Source of the DNA: Candidatus Coproplasma excrementavium | GTDB lineage: Bacteria; Bacillota; Clostridia; Christensenellales; Borkfalkiaceae | Direction: 5' to 3' | NCBI GenBank assembly: GCA_018715195.1 | Contig: DVMA01000021.1 | Coordinates: forward strand, 1 to 36,039 | DNA: 36,039 bases | Translations under genes and position numbers: made by a program | Shown: piece after piece, positions 23,858 to 34,402 of the stretch | Position numbering within the stretch: position 1 is the stretch's first letter | Layout of the letters: every line of letters starts with the position of its first letter | The notes under the pieces: model-generated | What the model was told of the DNA's origin: nothing | Seen by the model: the letters and a program-made list of their open reading frames with translations, nothing else | Databases searched by the model: none

Positions 23858-25942
23858 ATGGCAGTTAAAAAGTCAGGTTCGTACGATGCCGACGACCTTA
23901 AAATATTAGAGGGACTGGAAGCCGTCCGCGTTCGTCCGGGCATGTATATAGGTTCAACCGGCGTGCGCGGTCTTCACCATATTCTGTGGGAGATAGTGGA
24001 TAACGCCATAGACGAGGCGGCCAACGGCTATGCCGACGAAATAAGCGTAAAGCTGTGGAAGGACGGCTCGGCCTCCGTGCAGGATAACGGGCGAGGAATG
24101 CCTACTGACATAAACAAAAAGGCGGGCATTTCGGGCGTGGAGCTGATATTCACCAAACTTCACGCGGGCGGCAAGTTCGATTCGGGCAACTATGCCTTTT
24201 CGGGCGGACTGCACGGCGTGGGCGCATCGGTAACCAACGCGCTTTCGCGCTGGCTGGAGGTGGAAGTCTGCCGCGGAAAGGTGTATTCCATGCGCTTTAC
24301 CTCCTCGTACGACGCCAAGAACAAGAAATGGCTGTGCGGCGTGCCTGACGGCCCACTGAAGGAGACGGGCGCAAAGGCGGGCGTGCGCGGCACGTTCGTG
24401 CGGTTTATGCCCGACGACAGAGTTTTTGAAACTGTCGAGTGGAACTACGAAACGATAGCAAAGCGGCTCAAAGAGCTGGCCTTTCTCAACAAGGGCGTCC
24501 GCATAAATTTTGAGGACGAGCGCGTTTTATACCGCACGACCGAGGGTGAGGACGGCGAGCAGATAAAGGAAAAGCTGCCCCCGCGCGAAAAGGTCACTTA
24601 CAAGTATGACGGCGGCCTCATCGACTTTGTAAACTACCTCAACGATGGCAATACAAAGGCGTATGAAAACCCGCTTTACTATTCGGCGATAAAGGATATA
24701 ACCATAAAGGGATTTGCCCCTTCCAAAATAAAGGTTGAATTTGCCATTCAGCACACCAAGGAGGATACGGAAAATCTGTATTCCTTCGTCAACAACATCT
24801 CCACGGTGGAGGGCGGCTATCACGAAACGGGCTTCCGCAACGGTCTTCTCAAGGCGGTAAACGAATACGCCCGCGGCAACGGCGTGCTCAGGGCCAAGGA
24901 CCAGCCGTTCATCGTGGACGACGTAAAGGAGGGCCTGACCGCCGTGCTCACAGTGCAGATGAGCAATGTGGAGTTCGAGGGTCAGACCAAGACCAAACTC
25001 GGCAACCCCGAAGTAAAGCCCGTGGTGGAGCAGGTCGTGCTCGAGGGGCTCAAAAAGCTTATGGAGTCGCGCTCCAACAAGGCCACGTTCGACGAAATCG
25101 CGCGCAAGGCCAAGTTTGCGGCGGACGACAGAATAAAGCACCGTCACGAGAGGGACGTAGCCAAGGCCGCGTCTGAAAACGACGGGCTCAACCTGGTGGG
25201 CAAGCTGGCGGCGTGCTCGGGCAGGGACCCCGAAAAGAACGAGCTGTTCATAGTCGAGGGCGACAGCGCGGGCGGCACGGCAAAGCAGGCGCGCGTGCGT
25301 CAGTTCCAGTCCATACTTCCCCTCCGCGGCAAGCCGCTCAACGTACAGAAGAAGAGCGCGCTGCAGGCGCTGCAGAACGAGGAGCTCAAGACGCTCATTT
25401 CGGCGATAGGCGCGGGCTTCGGCAAGAGCTTCGACGTGGAAAAGACGCGCTACAAAAAGGTTATCATTCTCTCCGATGCCGACCAGGACGGCATGCACAT
25501 ACGCTGCATACTGCTCACGTTCTTTTTCAAGTATATGTGCGACCTCATCAAGGCGGGCTGCGTGTACATCGGCATGCCGCCTCTGTACAAGGTGTATAAA
25601 AAGGACGTGGCGGAGTACGCTTACGACGACAAGGAACTGGACGAAAAGATTAAAAAAGTGGGCAAGGGGTACCAGATACAGCGCTACAAAGGTCTGGGCG
25701 AAATGTCGGCCGACCAGCTGTGGGAAACCACCATGGACCCCGCCACGCGCAACTTAATTCAGGTCACCATAGAGGACATTGCCGAAGCGGGCAGAGTGAT
25801 AGATATGCTCATGGGCGACAAGGTAGAGGGGCGCAAGGTATTCTTAAACGAAAACGCCAACTTCAACAAGGTTGACGGCTTTATAGAAAAGGTACACTTC
25901 AAGGAAGAGGGCAAGAGCACTTCCGCAGATTACTACGATTAA
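23858..25942 (+). CDS. parE: Type IIA DNA topoisomerase subunit B (topoisomerase IV ParE-like)
   Basis: 694 aa. ATPase subunit of a heterotetrameric type II topoisomerase that passes one duplex through another. The GHKL ATPase domain shows EIVDNAIDEA, DNGRGMP and GGLHGVGASVTNALS (residues about 44-130); the transducer follows; the TOPRIM domain has EGDSAGG (about 467) and DADQDG (about 545), the second with Q where V is usual; the C-terminus has QRYKGLGEM. The segment KNELFIVEGDSAGG...LPLRGKPLNV and the partner lacking a GyrA box favour ParE over GyrB. Many databases would name this gyrB; the alternative cannot be excluded by eye. Confidence 0.9.
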   Translation: MAVKKSGSYDADDLKILEGLEAVRVRPGMYIGSTGVRGLHHILWEIVDNAIDEAANGYADEISVKLWKDGSASVQDNGRGMPTDINKKAGISGVELIFTKLHAGGKFDSGNYAFSGGLHGVGASVTNALSRWLEVEVCRGKVYSMRFTSSYDAKNKKWLCGVPDGPLKETGAKAGVRGTFVRFMPDDRVFETVEWNYETIAKRLKELAFLNKGVRINFEDERVLYRTTEGEDGEQIKEKLPPREKVTYKYDGGLIDFVNYLNDGNTKAYENPLYYSAIKDITIKGFAPSKIKVEFAIQHTKEDTENLYSFVNNISTVEGGYHETGFRNGLLKAVNEYARGNGVLRAKDQPFIVDDVKEGLTAVLTVQMSNVEFEGQTKTKLGNPEVKPVVEQVVLEGLKKLMESRSNKATFDEIARKAKFAADDRIKHRHERDVAKAASENDGLNLVGKLAACSGRDPEKNELFIVEGDSAGGTAKQARVRQFQSILPLRGKPLNVQKKSALQALQNEELKTLISAIGAGFGKSFDVEKTRYKKVIILSDADQDGMHIRCILLTFFFKYMCDLIKAGCVYIGMPPLYKVYKKDVAEYAYDDKELDEKIKKVGKGYQIQRYKGLGEMSADQLWETTMDPATRNLIQVTIEDIAEAGRVIDMLMGDKVEGRKVFLNENANFNKVDGFIEKVHFKEEGKSTSADYYD

Positions 25943-25957
25943 AAGGGCGCAGGCACT

Positions 25958-28441
25958 ATGGCAAAAAAGAACAACGGCAATTTTCAGACATCGATACCGC
26001 AGGGCAACGTATTCATCACTCCGATAGAGGACGTAATGCCCCAGTCAATGCTGCCTTACGCCGAATTTGTAATTCTGGACAGGGCGTTGCCCCGCGTGGA
26101 GGACGGCCTCAAACCAGTTCAGCGCCGCATACTCTATACAATGATGGAGATGGGGCTCACGCCCGATAAGCCGCACAAAAAGTCTGCGCGCATAGTCGGC
26201 GACTGCATGGGCAAGTACCACCCTCACGGCGACAGCTCGGTATACGACGCAATGGTGCGCATGGCGCAGGACTTCAACATGCGCATGACGCTCGTCAACG
26301 GACACGGCAACTTCGGTTCGGTGGACGGCGACCCCGCCGCCGCGATGAGGTATACCGAGGCCAGACTGGAGCCGCTCGCGCTCGAACTTTTAAAGGATAT
26401 CGACAAGGAGACGGTGCCCTTTTCCTTCAACTTCGACGATTCCCTGCTCGAGCCCGACATACTCCCGGGCAGGTTCCCCAATCTGCTTGTAAACGGCGCT
26501 AACGGCATAGCGGTAGGCCTTGCAACCAACATACCCACCCACAACCTGGGCGAGGTGATAGACGGCGTCTGCGCCTATATAGACAATCCACGCATCTCGC
26601 TCAAAGAGATGATGAAGATAATTCCCGGCCCCGACTTTTCCACGGGCGGCTTTGTAATCGGCAACGAGCTGGAGCAGGCCTATGAAACGGGCAAGGGCAG
26701 AATAACGCTGCGCGCAAAGTACTCGGTGGAAACGGGTACGGGCGGCAAAAAGAACATAGTAATAACCGAACTTCCCTACCAGACCAACAAGGCCGAACTT
26801 CTGCGCAAGATAATGCTGTTGAAGGAGGCCAAAAAGGACGTTCTCTCCGACATAACGGACATCGTGGACGAATCTGACCGCACGGGCATGCGCGCCGTAA
26901 TCTCCTGCAAGAAGGAGGCGGACGTGGACGCCATTCTCGCGGTGTTGCTCAAGTATACCGACCTGGAGTGCACGTTCGGCATAAATATGGTCGCCATAGC
27001 GGGCGGCAAGCCGCAGCAGCTGGGACTTCTGGACATAATAAGGTACTACGTAAACTATCAGAGGCTTGTGGTTCTGCGCCGCGCCAAGTTCGAGCTCAAG
27101 GAGGCGCAGGCCCGCAAACACATACTCGAAGGCCTTATCGTAGGCGTACACAACATTGACGAGGTTGTGCGCATAATCAAAAATGCCGAAAGCACGGCGG
27201 ACGCGCGCCAGAAACTTATGTCAAAGTTCAGCCTCTCCGAACGCCAGGCGCAGGCCATACTCGATTTAAGGCTTGCCCGCCTTGCCAAGCTGGAAGTTTA
27301 CAAGCTTGAGCAGGAGCTGGAGGAACTCAAAAAGAAGATAGCTCACCTGCAGAAGGTCATCGGCGACAAGAATATGCAGATGTCCATCGTCAAGCAGGAA
27401 ATTCTTGAAATAAAGAAAAAGTACCCCTGCCCGCGCAAGACGGTCATAAAGGGCGTCACCGAAGAAATATATGTAAAGCGCGACGACATCAAGCGCGCCG
27501 TCACCGAGTGGGCGGTATCGCTTACGGCGGACGGCAAAATCAAGTTTACCGAAAAGGCGGACTTCATTTCAAAGTTCAAAAAGCCGTTGGGCGGCCCCAA
27601 ACTTTCGGGTATGCACACGCAGGTTATATTTACGGGTTCGGATGCAATGCTTGTATGCTTTACAAACCTGGGCAACTGCGTATACGTCAACCTGGACGAC
27701 GTGGACCCCACCGACTACCGCGCCGACCCGCTCTCCCTGCACGAACTCTGTCCCGACGCTCTGGAGGGCGAGCGTGCCGTCAAGCTGTTCACCCGCCAGG
27801 AAACTTCGGGCGACGTGCTGTTCTTCACGCGGCTGGGCATGGTCAAGCGCACGGCGTGGTCGGAATATAACCTCAAAAAGAGCTACTACCAGGCAATCGT
27901 CCTCAAAGAGGGTGACGAGGTAATCAATGCGGAGACGTACGATACGGACGAGTTCTCCACAATGTTCTTCGTAAGCCGCGGCGGCTTTGCTCTCAACGCC
28001 GTCAAGGACAATCTGCCCGTTCAGGGCAGGGTAGCGGGCGGCGTGCGCGGCATGGCGCTCGGAAACGGCGACGAATGTATCTTTGCCTCGCAGATAAACG
28101 GCGAGGGCGAAATTGTCGTCGTCACCGCCGCAAACGGGTTCAAGAGGGTAATTTCCTCGCTCATAGACCCCATCGGCCGCGCCTGCAAGGGCGTAATCAT
28201 AGCCGACGTAAAGGACTGCAAGTCGCTGCTGTTCGCCGATTACGTGACAATTCCCTACACACTTGCCATAATCAACAAGGACGGCACCGTCGTTGAGCTG
28301 AACACCGAGGAAATCTCCATAGAAAACCGCGTAACCAAGGGCAAAAAGCTCAAACGCAATCCTCCGCTCGACCCCGCAAAAATAGTTGCGCTCAAACAGA
28401 AGTCGGACTACTCCGACGGCAACGTGCAGATGAGAATGTGA
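25958..28441 (+). CDS. parC: Type IIA DNA topoisomerase subunit A (topoisomerase IV ParC-like)
   Basis: 827 aa, 15 bases after parE, so cotranscribed. It cleaves and rejoins DNA. The catalytic tyrosine is Y132 in [13 protein letters not shown]; the winged helix has KPVQRRILY, and the quinolone-pocket sequence [11 protein letters not shown] keeps the sensitive-type serine and aspartate. A coiled-coil arm at about 440-490 ([19 protein letters not shown]) bears the dimer gate. The C-terminal beta-pinwheel is present but no QRRGG(R/K)G GyrA box is seen, so wrapping-driven negative supercoiling is unlikely and topoisomerase IV or a second-type enzyme is preferred. The [20 protein letters not shown] start is typical of the clostridial ParC-like class. 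Confidence 0.88.
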   Translation: MAKKNNGNFQTSIPQGNVFITPIEDVMPQSMLPYAEFVILDRALPRVEDGLKPVQRRILYTMMEMGLTPDKPHKKSARIVGDCMGKYHPHGDSSVYDAMVRMAQDFNMRMTLVNGHGNFGSVDGDPAAAMRYTEARLEPLALELLKDIDKETVPFSFNFDDSLLEPDILPGRFPNLLVNGANGIAVGLATNIPTHNLGEVIDGVCAYIDNPRISLKEMMKIIPGPDFSTGGFVIGNELEQAYETGKGRITLRAKYSVETGTGGKKNIVITELPYQTNKAELLRKIMLLKEAKKDVLSDITDIVDESDRTGMRAVISCKKEADVDAILAVLLKYTDLECTFGINMVAIAGGKPQQLGLLDIIRYYVNYQRLVVLRRAKFELKEAQARKHILEGLIVGVHNIDEVVRIIKNAESTADARQKLMSKFSLSERQAQAILDLRLARLAKLEVYKLEQELEELKKKIAHLQKVIGDKNMQMSIVKQEILEIKKKYPCPRKTVIKGVTEEIYVKRDDIKRAVTEWAVSLTADGKIKFTEKADFISKFKKPLGGPKLSGMHTQVIFTGSDAMLVCFTNLGNCVYVNLDDVDPTDYRADPLSLHELCPDALEGERAVKLFTRQETSGDVLFFTRLGMVKRTAWSEYNLKKSYYQAIVLKEGDEVINAETYDTDEFSTMFFVSRGGFALNAVKDNLPVQGRVAGGVRGMALGNGDECIFASQINGEGEIVVVTAANGFKRVISSLIDPIGRACKGVIIADVKDCKSLLFADYVTIPYTLAIINKDGTVVELNTEEISIENRVTKGKKLKRNPPLDPAKIVALKQKSDYSDGNVQMRM

Positions 28442-28530
28442 CAGAGCCTTCTCAATGCGCGCGCCTTGAAAATAATAAAGAACGCGCGCAAACGTGCGCA
28501 CGCGCGTATATATAATATGGTATATGGAAC

Positions 28531-28563
28531 GGCCGACCGCAATTTTTGCGGTCGGCCTTTTTT
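28531..28563 (+). terminator. Intrinsic terminator after parC
   Basis: Perfect 12-bp stem GGCCGACCGCAA / TTGCGGTCGGCC (28531-28542 with 28546-28557), then T6. Confidence 0.92.
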
Positions 28564-28609
28564 CTGCGCAATATATTTTGGCGAAGTCTGCAAAATTTTT
28601 TGTGATTTT

Positions 28610-28654
28610 TTGGTTAAAGGCGGGCGTCGTTGTTTATATTATTACTGTAAACAA
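28610..28654 (+). promoter_or_regulatory. Probable heat-shock operon promoter with inverted repeat
   Basis: A -35-like TTGGTT (28610-28615) and -10-like TTTATA/TATATT (28633-28640) overlap an inverted repeat TTGTTTA-N11-TAAACAA (28630-28654). The CIRCE operator (TTAGCACTC-N9-GAGTGCTAA) expected before Bacillota dnaK operons is absent. Assignment as operator is inferred. Confidence 0.45.
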
Positions 28655-28672
28655 AATGGCAGGATAAATAAG

Positions 28673-29272
28673 ATGTCAGAAAAGCATAACAAACATAAAC
28701 ATGCAGCCGATGCCGCAGAAAATTCCGAAGAGCTGCCCGAAGAGGAGCTCCCCGAAGCAGAGGAACCTGAAAAGGAACTTCCCGAAACGGAGGAGCAGCC
28801 CGCTGAAAAGCAGCCCGAGGAAAAACAGCCCACCGAGCTGGAAAAAGCTCAGGCGCTGGCTGAAGATTACAAGCGTAAATGGTATATGGTAGCCGCCGAA
28901 TACGATAACTACCGCAAGCGTACGGCAACGCAGGCTTCGCAGTCGTATGAAGCAGGCAAGGCGGAGGCCATTTTAAAACTTCTGCCCGTAGCCGATACCT
29001 TCGGTTACGCTCTCGATGCGGCAAAGGATGAGGCCACAAGGGCCGGCATTGATAAGATAATAAAGAATTTTGTAAATATACTCGCCTCTCTCGGCGTGGA
29101 GGAAGCGGACATAAAGCCGGGCGACAAATTCGATGAAAGCGTTGCCGAAGCAATAATGAACGTTCCCTGCGGCGACGGCGAACAGCCCAATACCGTAAAG
29201 CTGGTACTCAAAAAGGGGTACAGACAGAACGGCAAGGTAATACGTTTTGCACAGGTTTCCGTAACGGTCTGA
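28673..29272 (+). CDS. grpE: Nucleotide exchange factor GrpE
   Basis: 199 aa. It releases ADP from DnaK and so resets the chaperone. The N-terminus (about 15-60) is an acidic Pro/Glu repeat (EELPEEELPEAEEPEKELPE...) longer than usual; then the dimeric coiled coil (ELEKAQALAEDYKRKWYMVAAEYDNYRKRT) and the beta domain with NVPCGDGEQPNTVKLVLKKGY and the closing VIRFAQVSV. ATG 28673 is taken with AGGA upstream; the frame is open to 28466 but that part is the parC terminator. First gene of grpE-dnaK-dnaJ; hrcA is not in this window. Confidence 0.95.
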   Translation: MSEKHNKHKHAADAAENSEELPEEELPEAEEPEKELPETEEQPAEKQPEEKQPTELEKAQALAEDYKRKWYMVAAEYDNYRKRTATQASQSYEAGKAEAILKLLPVADTFGYALDAAKDEATRAGIDKIIKNFVNILASLGVEEADIKPGDKFDESVAEAIMNVPCGDGEQPNTVKLVLKKGYRQNGKVIRFAQVSVTV

Positions 29273-29300
29273 AAGGGCAGCAAAGAGAAATCTGATGCGC

Positions 29301-29335
29301 GAGGGCAATTCCCTCATATGCGGAAATCTTTCCGC
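29301..29335 (+). other. Two small hairpins between grpE and dnaK
   Basis: GAGGG-CAATT-CCCTC (29301-29315) and GCGGAA-ATCT-TTCCGC (29320-29335) without T tracts, in the 100-base gap before the dnaK ribosome site. They may set mRNA ends or relative expression of grpE and dnaK. Confidence 0.55.
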
Positions 29336-29342
29336 TGACTGA

Positions 29343-31184
<1,842 letters not shown>

Positions 31185-31220
31185 TTAAAGGTTTCACCTC
31201 CTAAAAATAAATAGAACGCT

Positions 31221-31254
31221 GGCGCACGGGGGAAGCAGAAAGCCTCCGTGCGCC
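31221..31254 (+). other. Strong hairpin between dnaK and dnaJ
   Basis: 12-bp stem with one G-T pair, GGCGCACGGGGG (31221-31232) with CCTCCGTGCGCC (31243-31254), 10-base loop and no T tract, 37 bases after the dnaK stop. Likely an mRNA 3'-end stabiliser or partial terminator that keeps dnaK above dnaJ. Confidence 0.65.
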
Positions 31255-31307
31255 GTGCGGCATTAAACGAAAGCGCATCCGGCGCTGTAAAATAATACAA
31301 CAAAAAA

Positions 31308-31340
31308 GGGCATTGGTTGCGGCATATATGCGGTCCTATC
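31308..31340 (-). repeat. Dispersed element, copy D
   Basis: Minus-strand reading gives GACCGCATATATGCCGCAA then CCAATGCC. It lies in the dnaK-dnaJ gap opposite to the genes, the only copy not following a same-strand stop codon. Confidence 0.65.
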
Positions 31341-31382
31341 ATAAATTTCGGGGACGGCCGCAGGCCCGTTTCAGGGTAAACT

Positions 31383-32534
31383 ATGGCAGAGAAAAAGAAC
31401 TATTATGAAATTCTGGGCGTATCGAGAACGGCCACGCAGGACGAAATAAAGTCGGCGTACCGTAAGCTTGCCAAGCAGTATCATCCCGATTTCCACCCGG
31501 GCGACAAAGAAGCGGCGGATAAGTTCAAGGAAGTGAACGAGGCCAACGCCGTACTTTCCGATGAGCAGAAGCGCAAGCAGTACGACTTTGAGCTGGATCA
31601 TCCCAACATGGGCGGTTTCAGCGGCGGCGCAGGCGGCTTTTCGGGCTTCTCGGAGGGCGGATTCGGCGGTTTCGAAGATATAATAAGCTCCATGTTCGGC
31701 GGCGGATTCGGCGGTGCAAGCCGTCAGTCAAGACCCGCGCGCGGCGCTGATATCGAACAGACAATATCGCTCTCCTTCTTGGATGCCATAAAGGGCTGCA
31801 CCAAGGAAATCAGCTACTTCAGGAACGAACCTTGCCGTTCGTGCAACGGCACCGGTGCGCGCGGCGGTACGGAATACACAAAATGTACGCGCTGCGGCGG
31901 TACGGGCCGCGTAAAATTCCAGCAGGATACGCTGTTCGGCCGCACCATTCAGGTGGGTGCCTGCCCCGATTGCGGCGGTACGGGCCGTAAAATCACCGAA
32001 AAGTGCCCCGACTGCAAGGGCAAGGGCTACAAACGCGTTGAAACGCGCTTTACGGTAAACATTCCCGCGGGTGTGGATAAGGACAGCTCCCTGAGAAAAC
32101 GCGGTTTCGGTCAGGCTGCACCCAACGGCGGCGAGCCCGGCGATCTGTACATCTATTTCCGCATAGAGCCTCACAAATTGCTCCGCAGGGAGGATAAGGA
32201 CCTGTTCGTAACGGTGCCCATCTCCTACAAGACGGCCGTCTGCGGCGGTAAAATCATGGTGCCCGGCATAGACGATATGATTGAATATACCGTACCCGAA
32301 GGCACTCCCTCGGGCACAAGGTTCTGTCTGCGCGGCAAGGGCGTAAAAACGGTCAACGGCACGGGCAATCTGTACGTCACCGTAGAGATAGAAGTTCCCA
32401 CCCGCCTTACCCGCGACCAGGAGAAAAAGGTTGCGGAAAGCGAGGACAATATCGCGCTCAAATCGTGCGACAATATGTCCAGGTTTGCCAACACCGTTTC
32501 GGCAGTCTACGGCAAAACTTTGGGCAAACAGTAA
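31383..32534 (+). CDS. dnaJ: Chaperone DnaJ (Hsp40)
   Basis: 383 aa. It delivers clients to DnaK and triggers its ATPase. J domain at 1-70 with HPD (in QYHPDFHPG); a Gly/Phe linker at about 76-120; four zinc repeats [24 protein letters not shown] and CPDCKGKG (about 150-220); then two beta client-binding domains and a C-terminal dimer region. AGGG is 7 bases before ATG 31383. The last gene of the heat-shock operon, followed by a bidirectional terminator. Confidence 0.97.
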   Translation: MAEKKNYYEILGVSRTATQDEIKSAYRKLAKQYHPDFHPGDKEAADKFKEVNEANAVLSDEQKRKQYDFELDHPNMGGFSGGAGGFSGFSEGGFGGFEDIISSMFGGGFGGASRQSRPARGADIEQTISLSFLDAIKGCTKEISYFRNEPCRSCNGTGARGGTEYTKCTRCGGTGRVKFQQDTLFGRTIQVGACPDCGGTGRKITEKCPDCKGKGYKRVETRFTVNIPAGVDKDSSLRKRGFGQAAPNGGEPGDLYIYFRIEPHKLLRREDKDLFVTVPISYKTAVCGGKIMVPGIDDMIEYTVPEGTPSGTRFCLRGKGVKTVNGTGNLYVTVEIEVPTRLTRDQEKKVAESEDNIALKSCDNMSRFANTVSAVYGKTLGKQ

Positions 32535-32580
32535 GCAGTCATTTGCAAAACTTAATCAGATTATAAATAATCAGATTATA

Positions 32581-32610
32581 AAAAAGCTCCGCTTATGCGG
32601 AGCTTTTTTT
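32581..32610. terminator. Bidirectional intrinsic terminator after dnaJ
   Basis: 12-bp stem AAAAAGCTCCGC / GCGGAGCTTTTT (32581-32592 with 32597-32608), 4-base loop, T run on both strands. It serves dnaJ and probably the converging GH5 operon. Confidence 0.9.
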
Positions 32611-32692
32611 GTGTGTTTTAAGCTATATCTGCGTGCCTTGCGTGTCGCAAAATTGCGGCTGTAATTTTTGCGTCGGCAGTCTGTTTTCTTTG

Positions 32693-32724
32693 ATAGTTGC
32701 GGCATATATGGCGGTCAATCGCCT
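32693..32724 (-). repeat. Dispersed element, copy E
   Basis: Minus strand: GGCGATTGACCGCC then ATATATGCCGCAACTATC. The TGA inside it (32715-32717) is the stop codon of the displaced GH5 C-terminal frame. Confidence 0.65.
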
Positions 32725-32931
32725 TTTGTGCCCTTTTTAAAGTATTCCTTCCAGTAGCCGAGAGCGGCGGAGGGAGTGGCATTTCGCGTGGCCGTTGCCG
32801 AGTATGTTGCGGCAATTTCTTTATAAGTGGCGGAGGAGAGGTCCACGGGCGGTATTTCCAGTTCGTACAGCCCCCAGTTCAGCTGTCCGCTGCCGCGGTG
32901 GGTGCGCACGTAAAGATTGCGGTATTTTTTT
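32715..32931 (-). pseudogene. Displaced C-terminal segment of the GH5 gene in another frame
   Basis: Downstream of the A7 run (T7 on the plus strand, 32925-32931) the glycosidase-like sequence continues in a different frame: RKKYRNLYVRTHRGSGQLNW, then GLYELEIPPVDLSSATYKEI and a plausible end GYWKEYFKKGTKGD. This matches how GH5 enzymes end (W...GLY...VDL...EI...W), while the annotated frame turns into basic Arg/Pro-rich sequence. One base fewer in the A run would restore the gene to 32715. Confidence 0.8.
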
Positions 32932-34029
32932 CTCGCGGCGGTATATTGCGGCGTTAGTCTTGTATGTCCAGGAAGTGAACGACCACCCCAGCGTGTCAAA
33001 GTAATCAAAGTAAGTCTGCCAGTCCTTTTTTCTGCCGTATGCGTTCCATTCGCCTATATATACGGGCGTATTGTAGCGCATAAGGTTGTGCAGAGCCTTG
33101 TACGTTTTAAGACACGTCTTCTGCGAAAAGGGTGTAAGGTTGTAAATGTGATACTCTATGCATATGTTTTTCCAGCCGAAGGGCTTTATTCTCGCGCCGT
33201 TGAATGGGAAGGAAAAACATTCAATGAATATAAGGTGAAACGGGTCGGCTTCGCGCACGGCGCGATATAGCCTGTCGTAGTATTCAAAATTAATTTTTCC
33301 GCCGTAGCGGTGCGGCCGTCTGCGCGGTTCGTTAAGCAGGTCATAGCCTGCAACCGTCTTGTTGTCGCGGAAGTGCGCCGCTATTTCACGCCACAGCCTT
33401 TCGCAGTTTGCCTCATTCTGTGCGTTGCCGTAAAGCTCAAAGTGATTGTCGTCGCCCGAGTGGTGGTCCATATTCTGCGAACCGTGTCCGCCGTGCATAT
33501 CAAGTATGGCGTACAGTCCGTATTTTTCGCACATATCCACAGCCCAATCAAGCCGCGCAAAGGCGTTCTCTTTCAGCTTGCCGTCCCGTTCAAGGTTCAT
33601 GTAGCAAAACGGTATGCGCACGGCGTTCATTCCTGTGCTCGCAATATTTTCAAAGTCCTCTTCGCGTATGTAGGTGTCAAGGTACAGCTCTTCCAGCTCC
33701 TCGGCCTGCCTCGGCGTAAGGTTGGGGTTTGAAAGCATTGCCGCTCTGCCGCGGCGCAGGGTATATACGCCCGTTTCAAAGTTGTTTACTTTTGTTACGC
33801 TCATCCACGGTTCGGGTATGAACCAGTTGCCAACATTCACGCCTTTAAGTTGCAGTATGTTGCCCTCGCCGTCGTAAAGATTTGTCCCCACGGCCTGCAC
33901 ATATCCGTTTGAATCGGCTATATGTGCGGGTCTTTTACTGTTCGGGTCTGTATTTAAAAGAATAATCGCCGCAGTCGCCGCGGCTATTAGTATGGCTGCA
34001 ATGATGCAGCCGATAATAATTCCTGCCAT
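32821..34029 (-). CDS. Membrane-anchored glycoside hydrolase family 5 enzyme (frameshifted C-terminus)
   Basis: 402 aa as read. An N-terminal transmembrane anchor (residues 3-25, GIIIGCIIAAILIAAATAAIILL) has an extracellular TIM-barrel after it. GH5 marks: LKGVNVGNWFIPEPW (61-75), NAVRIPFCYMN, AILDMHGGHGSQN, the acid/base glutamate E234 in YDLLNEP, EYHIYN, and the nucleophile E327 in YIGEWNAYG. It probably cleaves beta-1,3/1,4 or beta-1,6 glucans; the substrate is not clear. From about residue 366 the frame is wrong (RREKKIPQSLRAHPPRQR...), see the displaced segment. GGGAG precedes ATG 34029. It follows the RHH gene by 68 bases with no terminator, so an SPFH-RHH-GH5 operon is likely. Confidence 0.85.
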   Translation of the reverse strand: MAGIIIGCIIAAILIAAATAAIILLNTDPNSKRPAHIADSNGYVQAVGTNLYDGEGNILQLKGVNVGNWFIPEPWMSVTKVNNFETGVYTLRRGRAAMLSNPNLTPRQAEELEELYLDTYIREEDFENIASTGMNAVRIPFCYMNLERDGKLKENAFARLDWAVDMCEKYGLYAILDMHGGHGSQNMDHHSGDDNHFELYGNAQNEANCERLWREIAAHFRDNKTVAGYDLLNEPRRRPHRYGGKINFEYYDRLYRAVREADPFHLIFIECFSFPFNGARIKPFGWKNICIEYHIYNLTPFSQKTCLKTYKALHNLMRYNTPVYIGEWNAYGRKKDWQTYFDYFDTLGWSFTSWTYKTNAAIYRREKKIPQSLRAHPPRQRTAELGAVRTGNTARGPLLRHL

Positions 34030-34097
34030 TTTTTCTCCCTTATCTTAATGGCGCAACTGGCTGATTCAAGGTTTTAAAGTAAAGCACATCGGCTTTT

Positions 34098-34289
34098 TTA
34101 CGTTTCTGAACTGTCGTTCCCGCCGCCTTGCTCCTTGTTGCCTTTGCGCCTTTTTACGCATTCGGTCAGCAGATATTCTATCTGCCCGTTTACCGAGCGG
34201 AAGTCGTCCTCCGCCCAGGCGGCAATTTCGGCGTAAAGCTTGGCCGAAAGCCTTAAAGGTATCTGTTTTTTGCCTTTTTCCTTTTCCAT
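34098..34289 (-). CDS. Ribbon-helix-helix (Arc-like) DNA-binding protein
   Basis: 63 aa from ATG 34289; ATG 34292 is one codon earlier but lies too close to the AAAGGTGA ribosome site. The pattern KQIPLRLSAKLYAEIAAWAEDDFRSVNGQIEYLLTECV is a beta strand plus two helices of the Arc/CopG fold, with the NGQIEYLL helix typical of Arc-like proteins. Small RHH genes of this type commonly sit next to SPFH genes in Bacillota (recalled, not checked). It may repress its own operon. Confidence 0.85.
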   Translation of the reverse strand: MEKEKGKKQIPLRLSAKLYAEIAAWAEDDFRSVNGQIEYLLTECVKRRKGNKEQGGGNDSSET

Positions 34290-34320
34290 CATTTCACCTT
34301 TAATGCCGCTTTATTTTTTC

Positions 34321-34349
34321 GCACCCTCCCGCAAAAAGCGGGAGGGTGC
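34321..34349. other. Strong GC hairpin between SPFH and RHH genes
   Basis: Perfect 12-bp stem GCACCCTCCCGC / GCGGGAGGGTGC (34321-34332 with 34338-34349), 5-base loop. On the minus strand it is followed by GAAAAAATAAAG and the RHH ribosome site, with no U tract. It resembles the 16687 hairpin in strength and placement. Confidence 0.7.
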
Positions 34350-34368
34350 AAGGCTTATTTGTGCGTTA

Positions 34369-34396
34369 TTTATGGCATATATGCGGGGCAATTGCT
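34369..34396 (-). repeat. Dispersed element, copy F
   Basis: Minus strand: GCAATTGCCCCGC then ATATATGCCATAAATAAC, starting about 7 bases after the SPFH stop codon, same orientation as that gene. Confidence 0.6.
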
Positions 34397-34402
34397 CTTT
34401 AA

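Noticed and set aside
24527-25498. 323-codon minus-strand frame
   Set aside because: Antisense shadow of parE; His/Leu/Val-rich, no recognisable domain.
27569-28501. 310-codon minus-strand frame
   Set aside because: Antisense shadow of parC that also runs into its downstream gap; no start signal.
28501-28530. TATAAT at 28511 as a promoter before grpE
   Set aside because: No -35 at the right distance, and any transcript would meet the parC terminator immediately.
28564-28672. CIRCE operator before grpE
   Set aside because: Looked for TTAGCACTC-N9-GAGTGCTAA; not present.
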